NCBI GenBank assembly: GCA_965267475.1
Contig: OZ254079.1
Coordinates: 3,534,001-3,598,000 of the forward strand
Reading direction: 5' to 3'
DNA length: 64,000 bases
DNA from: JBCBKU01 sp965267475
GTDB lineage: Bacteria > Pseudomonadota > Alphaproteobacteria > Rhodobacterales > Rhodobacteraceae
The notes beneath the pieces are model-generated. The model was not told the origin of the DNA, ran no database searches, and saw only the letters and a list, made by a program, of their open reading frames with translations. The position numbers and the translations under genes are program-made. Positions 61,709 to 64,000 of the stretch are shown here, in pieces. Positions within the stretch are counted from its first letter, which is position 1. Every line of letters begins with the position of its first letter.

Positions 61709-62131
61709 CTAGAAATCCTGCGTCGACTTCCGGCATCGTCCCCGCACCCATTCTCTGTTCTCATATGTGCCCGCATTCATCGATACCACAACACGAGCGT
61801 TCCGCTTGTCAAAGGACAAACCGTAATTCAATCGACCCGATTTCCCGGAATAATCTGTGAACAGGACTTGCCAAGACAGTTTCAGGCGTTTTGCATCGTC
61901 CAGATTGACGTTGGCCAGCATTGGACGACCTTCGACTTGATGGATCATACCATCCAGGACAAGGTACTCACCGGCATCTTCATCGTGAATGAACATCAGC
62001 TTTTCTGACATGAAGGGGCGCGTTGTGCTGAAGCTGCAATCATAGACATCAACCGATTTCGCCAGTGCCGTCACTGGCACCGAGGCCGACAGCACAAGAA
62101 GCAGCGCCGTCAATAGTCTCTTGGTCCGCAT
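61709..62131 (-). CDS. Secreted protein of unknown function (gnd insert)
   Basis: A 140-residue protein with signal peptide MRTKRLLTALLLVLSASVPV followed by TALA. The mature part (~110 residues) has two Cys residues (YDCSFS and GRCRKS) and beta-strand-rich composition (LMFIHDEDAGEYLVLDGMIH; VVVSMNAGTYENREW). AAAGGAAC precedes the ATG at 62131. It lies 23 bp after the DUF2927 gene in the insert next to gnd. No family recognised. Confidence 0.72.
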   Translation of the reverse strand: MRTKRLLTALLLVLSASVPVTALAKSVDVYDCSFSTTRPFMSEKLMFIHDEDAGEYLVLDGMIHQVEGRPMLANVNLDDAKRLKLSWQVLFTDYSGKSGRLNYGLSFDKRNARVVVSMNAGTYENREWVRGRCRKSTQDF

Positions 62132-62154
62132 AGCGAGTTCCTTTTGCAACAACA

Positions 62155-62862
62155 TTACTTTGGATAGTGGGTCAGAAGGGCCATGGCGTCCTGGCCGCGC
62201 AGCCGCTTCGTTGTCCCACCGGTTTCCGAGAAAATGGATCTTCCGTGGTAATATGGGTTGTGCACATCGGTCATGAGACCCAGCGATTGCACGACCTCTT
62301 CAAGCACAACATTCTTGAGCCGTCTGTTCTCGACCAGGCCGGATATTGTGACCTCAGCATACTCGATCACCGGCGACCCACGCCTTGAGAAAACCTCGGC
62401 TATGGCGGCGGCGCTTCCCAGAAGGAAGATGTCGTCAATATTGCGGAGGCGGCGATCACCGACCTCTATGTCTCCGTTTATAAATGAAACCGAGATGTCT
62501 GGTTGTCCCGTCTCGATCAGTCTGAGCCGGACCGCGGCGCCTACGCCATTGATTTCCGCAATCGCATGTCGCACGGCATCTTGAGCTAAGGACAGCCGCC
62601 GTTTCTGAATTGGGCTTTCAATCCGTGTGATGCGAACGGTGATATCTTTGGCATCGCGCGCGCTCCAGCGACGAAATGGACGCTGGCATTCCGCCCCAGG
62701 AGGCGCGGCGCAAGCGATCAGCCGATAGAAGTCCCGATCGCTGAGTTTCCCTTTGGTGACAACGCTGTCGAGCGCCCAGCCCGGTTGCCCAACGAGCAAA
62801 ACGGCCACAAGAATACCCGCCACTTTGAAGAGGGAACCGACCGCCCGCAGAACGAATTGCAT
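62155..62862 (-). CDS. DUF2927 secreted protein (gnd insert)
   Basis: A 235-residue protein beginning MQFVLRAVGSLFKVAGILVA, an export signal or anchor. Typical DUF2927 features follow: VRITRIESPIQKRRLSLA, a FRRWSARD stretch, VVLEEVVQSLGLMTDVHNPYY and RSIFSETGG before a QDAMALLTHYP end. It resembles a zincin-like fold without the HExxH. A GTG at 62925 would lengthen the N-terminus by 21 residues. First gene of the two-gene insert between the gnd copies. Confidence 0.78.
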   Translation of the reverse strand: MQFVLRAVGSLFKVAGILVAVLLVGQPGWALDSVVTKGKLSDRDFYRLIACAAPPGAECQRPFRRWSARDAKDITVRITRIESPIQKRRLSLAQDAVRHAIAEINGVGAAVRLRLIETGQPDISVSFINGDIEVGDRRLRNIDDIFLLGSAAAIAEVFSRRGSPVIEYAEVTISGLVENRRLKNVVLEEVVQSLGLMTDVHNPYYHGRSIFSETGGTTKRLRGQDAMALLTHYPK

Positions 62863-63080
62863 CTGCCCAATCACCCAAACAACAGAAACACTTGTAATAA
62901 CTGCGGCAATGCGCGCTGGCCCCACCGCTCAACTTATTGGAATCAGTAACTTAGCGCATGATCGTTTTCCACATCCATTTCCCGCATTTCCGGAAACGGA
63001 GCGTTTCGCAGGCGCCGGAACCAGAACAAATCCTGTCGGCGCACAGGCGGGATCGCTGTCTGGCTTAGCCAGTTCGGGGC

Positions 63081-64000
63081 TTACCGCCCGGCAACCCATG
63101 GGCCGTGGTGGTCGCCGTCCTGATCCACGCGTTTGAACCCGTGCTCGCCAAAAAAATCTCGTTGCGCCTGGATCATGTTGGCCGTCGACCGTCCGGTCCG
63201 CATGGCATCGAAATAGGTCAGCGCGCCGGCCAGCGCGGGCACGGGATGGCCCGCCGCCAACGCCTGGCCCACGACCGCACGCAAGGCCGGGACATGGGTG
63301 CGGATCAGATCCGCGAAGAACGGCGCGAACATCAGATTGCGGTTCGGGTCGTCAGACAGGGCGGATGCCATGTCGTTCAGCATGGCGGACCGGATGATGC
63401 AGCCTTCCCGCCAGACCTCGGCGATGCCGGGCATCGGCAGATCCCAGGCGAAGGTTTCACTGGCCAGTCGCAAAAGATCGAAGCCTTGCGCATAACAGAT
63501 GATCTTGCCTGCGATCAGCGCGGATTCGAGCGCGTCGGTCTCGATATCGAGCGGTTGGGGCGCCGCGCCGAAGATGCCTTCGCCTGCCTGCCGCGTGTCC
63601 AACGCGCCCGAGATGTTGCGGGCCGCCACCGCCGCCTCGATCACCGGGATGGGCGCCGCCAGATGCTGCGCCTCGATGGCGGTCCAACGTCCAGTGCCCT
63701 TCTGACCTGCCTTGTCGAGGATCACGTCAAGCATTGGCTTGCCGGTCTGGGGATCTTCGGCCGCGCCAATCTCACCTGTGATTTCTGTGAGATAGGATTT
63801 AAGGACGCCGTCATTCCAACGCCTGAACGTTTCGCCAACCTGGTCCGCCTGCCAGCCGAGCCCGTCGCGCATGATCCCATAAGCCTCCGCGATCAATTGC
63901 ATATCGGCGTACTCGATGCCGTTGTGGACAGTCTTCACGAAATGCCCGGCGCCGCCTTCGCCCATCCAGGTCGCGCAGGGCTGACCTTCATACTTGGCGG
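63081..64000 (-). CDS. gnd: 6-Phosphogluconate dehydrogenase, decarboxylating (5' part missing)
   Basis: The C-terminal 306 residues are present; the N-terminal cofactor domain lies beyond the right edge. The catalytic stretch GGAGHFVKTVHNGIEYADMQ contains the Lys and Asn-Glu pair, and KGTGRWTAIEAQ and the RSTANMIQAQRDFFGEHGFKR tail are in place. It oxidises 6-phosphogluconate to ribulose-5-phosphate with NADP, linking to gluconokinase elsewhere in the window. Its last ~10 codons recur at 61588-61623. Confidence 0.95.
   Translation of the reverse strand, partial: AKYEGQPCATWMGEGGAGHFVKTVHNGIEYADMQLIAEAYGIMRDGLGWQADQVGETFRRWNDGVLKSYLTEITGEIGAAEDPQTGKPMLDVILDKAGQKGTGRWTAIEAQHLAAPIPVIEAAVAARNISGALDTRQAGEGIFGAAPQPLDIETDALESALIAGKIICYAQGFDLLRLASETFAWDLPMPGIAEVWREGCIIRSAMLNDMASALSDDPNRNLMFAPFFADLIRTHVPALRAVVGQALAAGHPVPALAGALTYFDAMRTGRSTANMIQAQRDFFGEHGFKRVDQDGDHHGPWVAGR
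63091..63116 (-). repeat. gnd: gnd-tail repeat (inner copy, within gnd)
   Basis: The end of gnd, 26 bp identical to 61598-61623. With its partner it flanks a 1493-bp insert holding two genes. Confidence 0.8.

Overview
The window is high-GC chromosomal DNA from an alphaproteobacterium, most likely order Rhodobacterales (Roseobacter/Rhodobacter group). Supporting features are the hmgA-fahA-MBL-hydroxylase-DUF2783 arrangement, DUF6524, DUF2927 and DUF3291 proteins, succinoglycan-type exo genes, several LacI-controlled sugar ABC loci, and housekeeping purA, pyrG, secG and gnd. No rRNA, tRNA, CRISPR array, transposase or integrase gene was recognised.

Layout. 1-3.3 kb: three minus-strand surface-polysaccharide genes (a cut glycosyltransferase, an asparagine-synthase-like protein, a DXD glycosyltransferase). 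3.4-9.4 kb: a homogentisate operon, hmgA-fahA-MBL hydrolase-flavoprotein hydroxylase-DUF2783, divergent from a MarR regulator with a clear inverted-repeat operator; the last two genes resemble the two-component 3-hydroxyphenylacetate 6-hydroxylase MhaAB. 9.5-31 kb: a sugar-acid region. It holds a MalEFGK-type ABC operon that also carries cytochrome b561, SMP-30 lactonase and GlcG-like genes; a six-gene operon with two CUT2 (ribose-type) transporters; and a divergent L-idonate/D-gluconate locus (idnD and a 2-hydroxyacid dehydrogenase one way; idnO, gntK, a beta-hydroxyacid dehydrogenase, an EthD-like protein and a LacI regulator the other). Three LacI genes each have TGTTACCGGTAACA-like or GTTACCCGTAAC operators at the expected promoters. 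31-45 kb: a succinoglycan-like exopolysaccharide cluster (ExoY, Wzx flippase, ExoV-, ExoQ-, ExoX-, ExoP-, ExoM- and ExoA-like proteins and further glycosyltransferases). 45-52 kb: small secreted proteins, an AT-rich orphan gene, pyrG, secG, a DUF6524 protein and purA.

51.7-58.4 kb is the most unusual part. The last ~33 codons of purA, with its stop and about 35-50 bp beyond, recur four more times in the same orientation at intervals of 1186, 719, 3498 and 1216 bp. Each extra copy is preceded by a conserved ~55-65 bp segment that purA itself lacks. Between copies lie cargo genes unlike the surroundings: an orphan CobT-type VWA protein, an unknown acidic protein, an MFS/imine-reductase-like/DUF3291 group and an unknown membrane protein. 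This is what repeated site-specific insertion of integrase-less gene modules into the purA 3' end would leave.

58.4-64 kb: a small Cys-rich protein and a MerF-like protein, an OXA-type class D beta-lactamase, a LysE exporter, a second SMP-30 lactonase, a two-gene insert (secreted protein and DUF2927 protein), and the 3' part of gnd. The gnd tail is also duplicated (26 bp exact, 1493 bp apart) on the far side of the two-gene insert, directly against the SMP-30 start, so an ancestral gnd-lactonase pair seems to have been split by an insertion of the same style as at purA.
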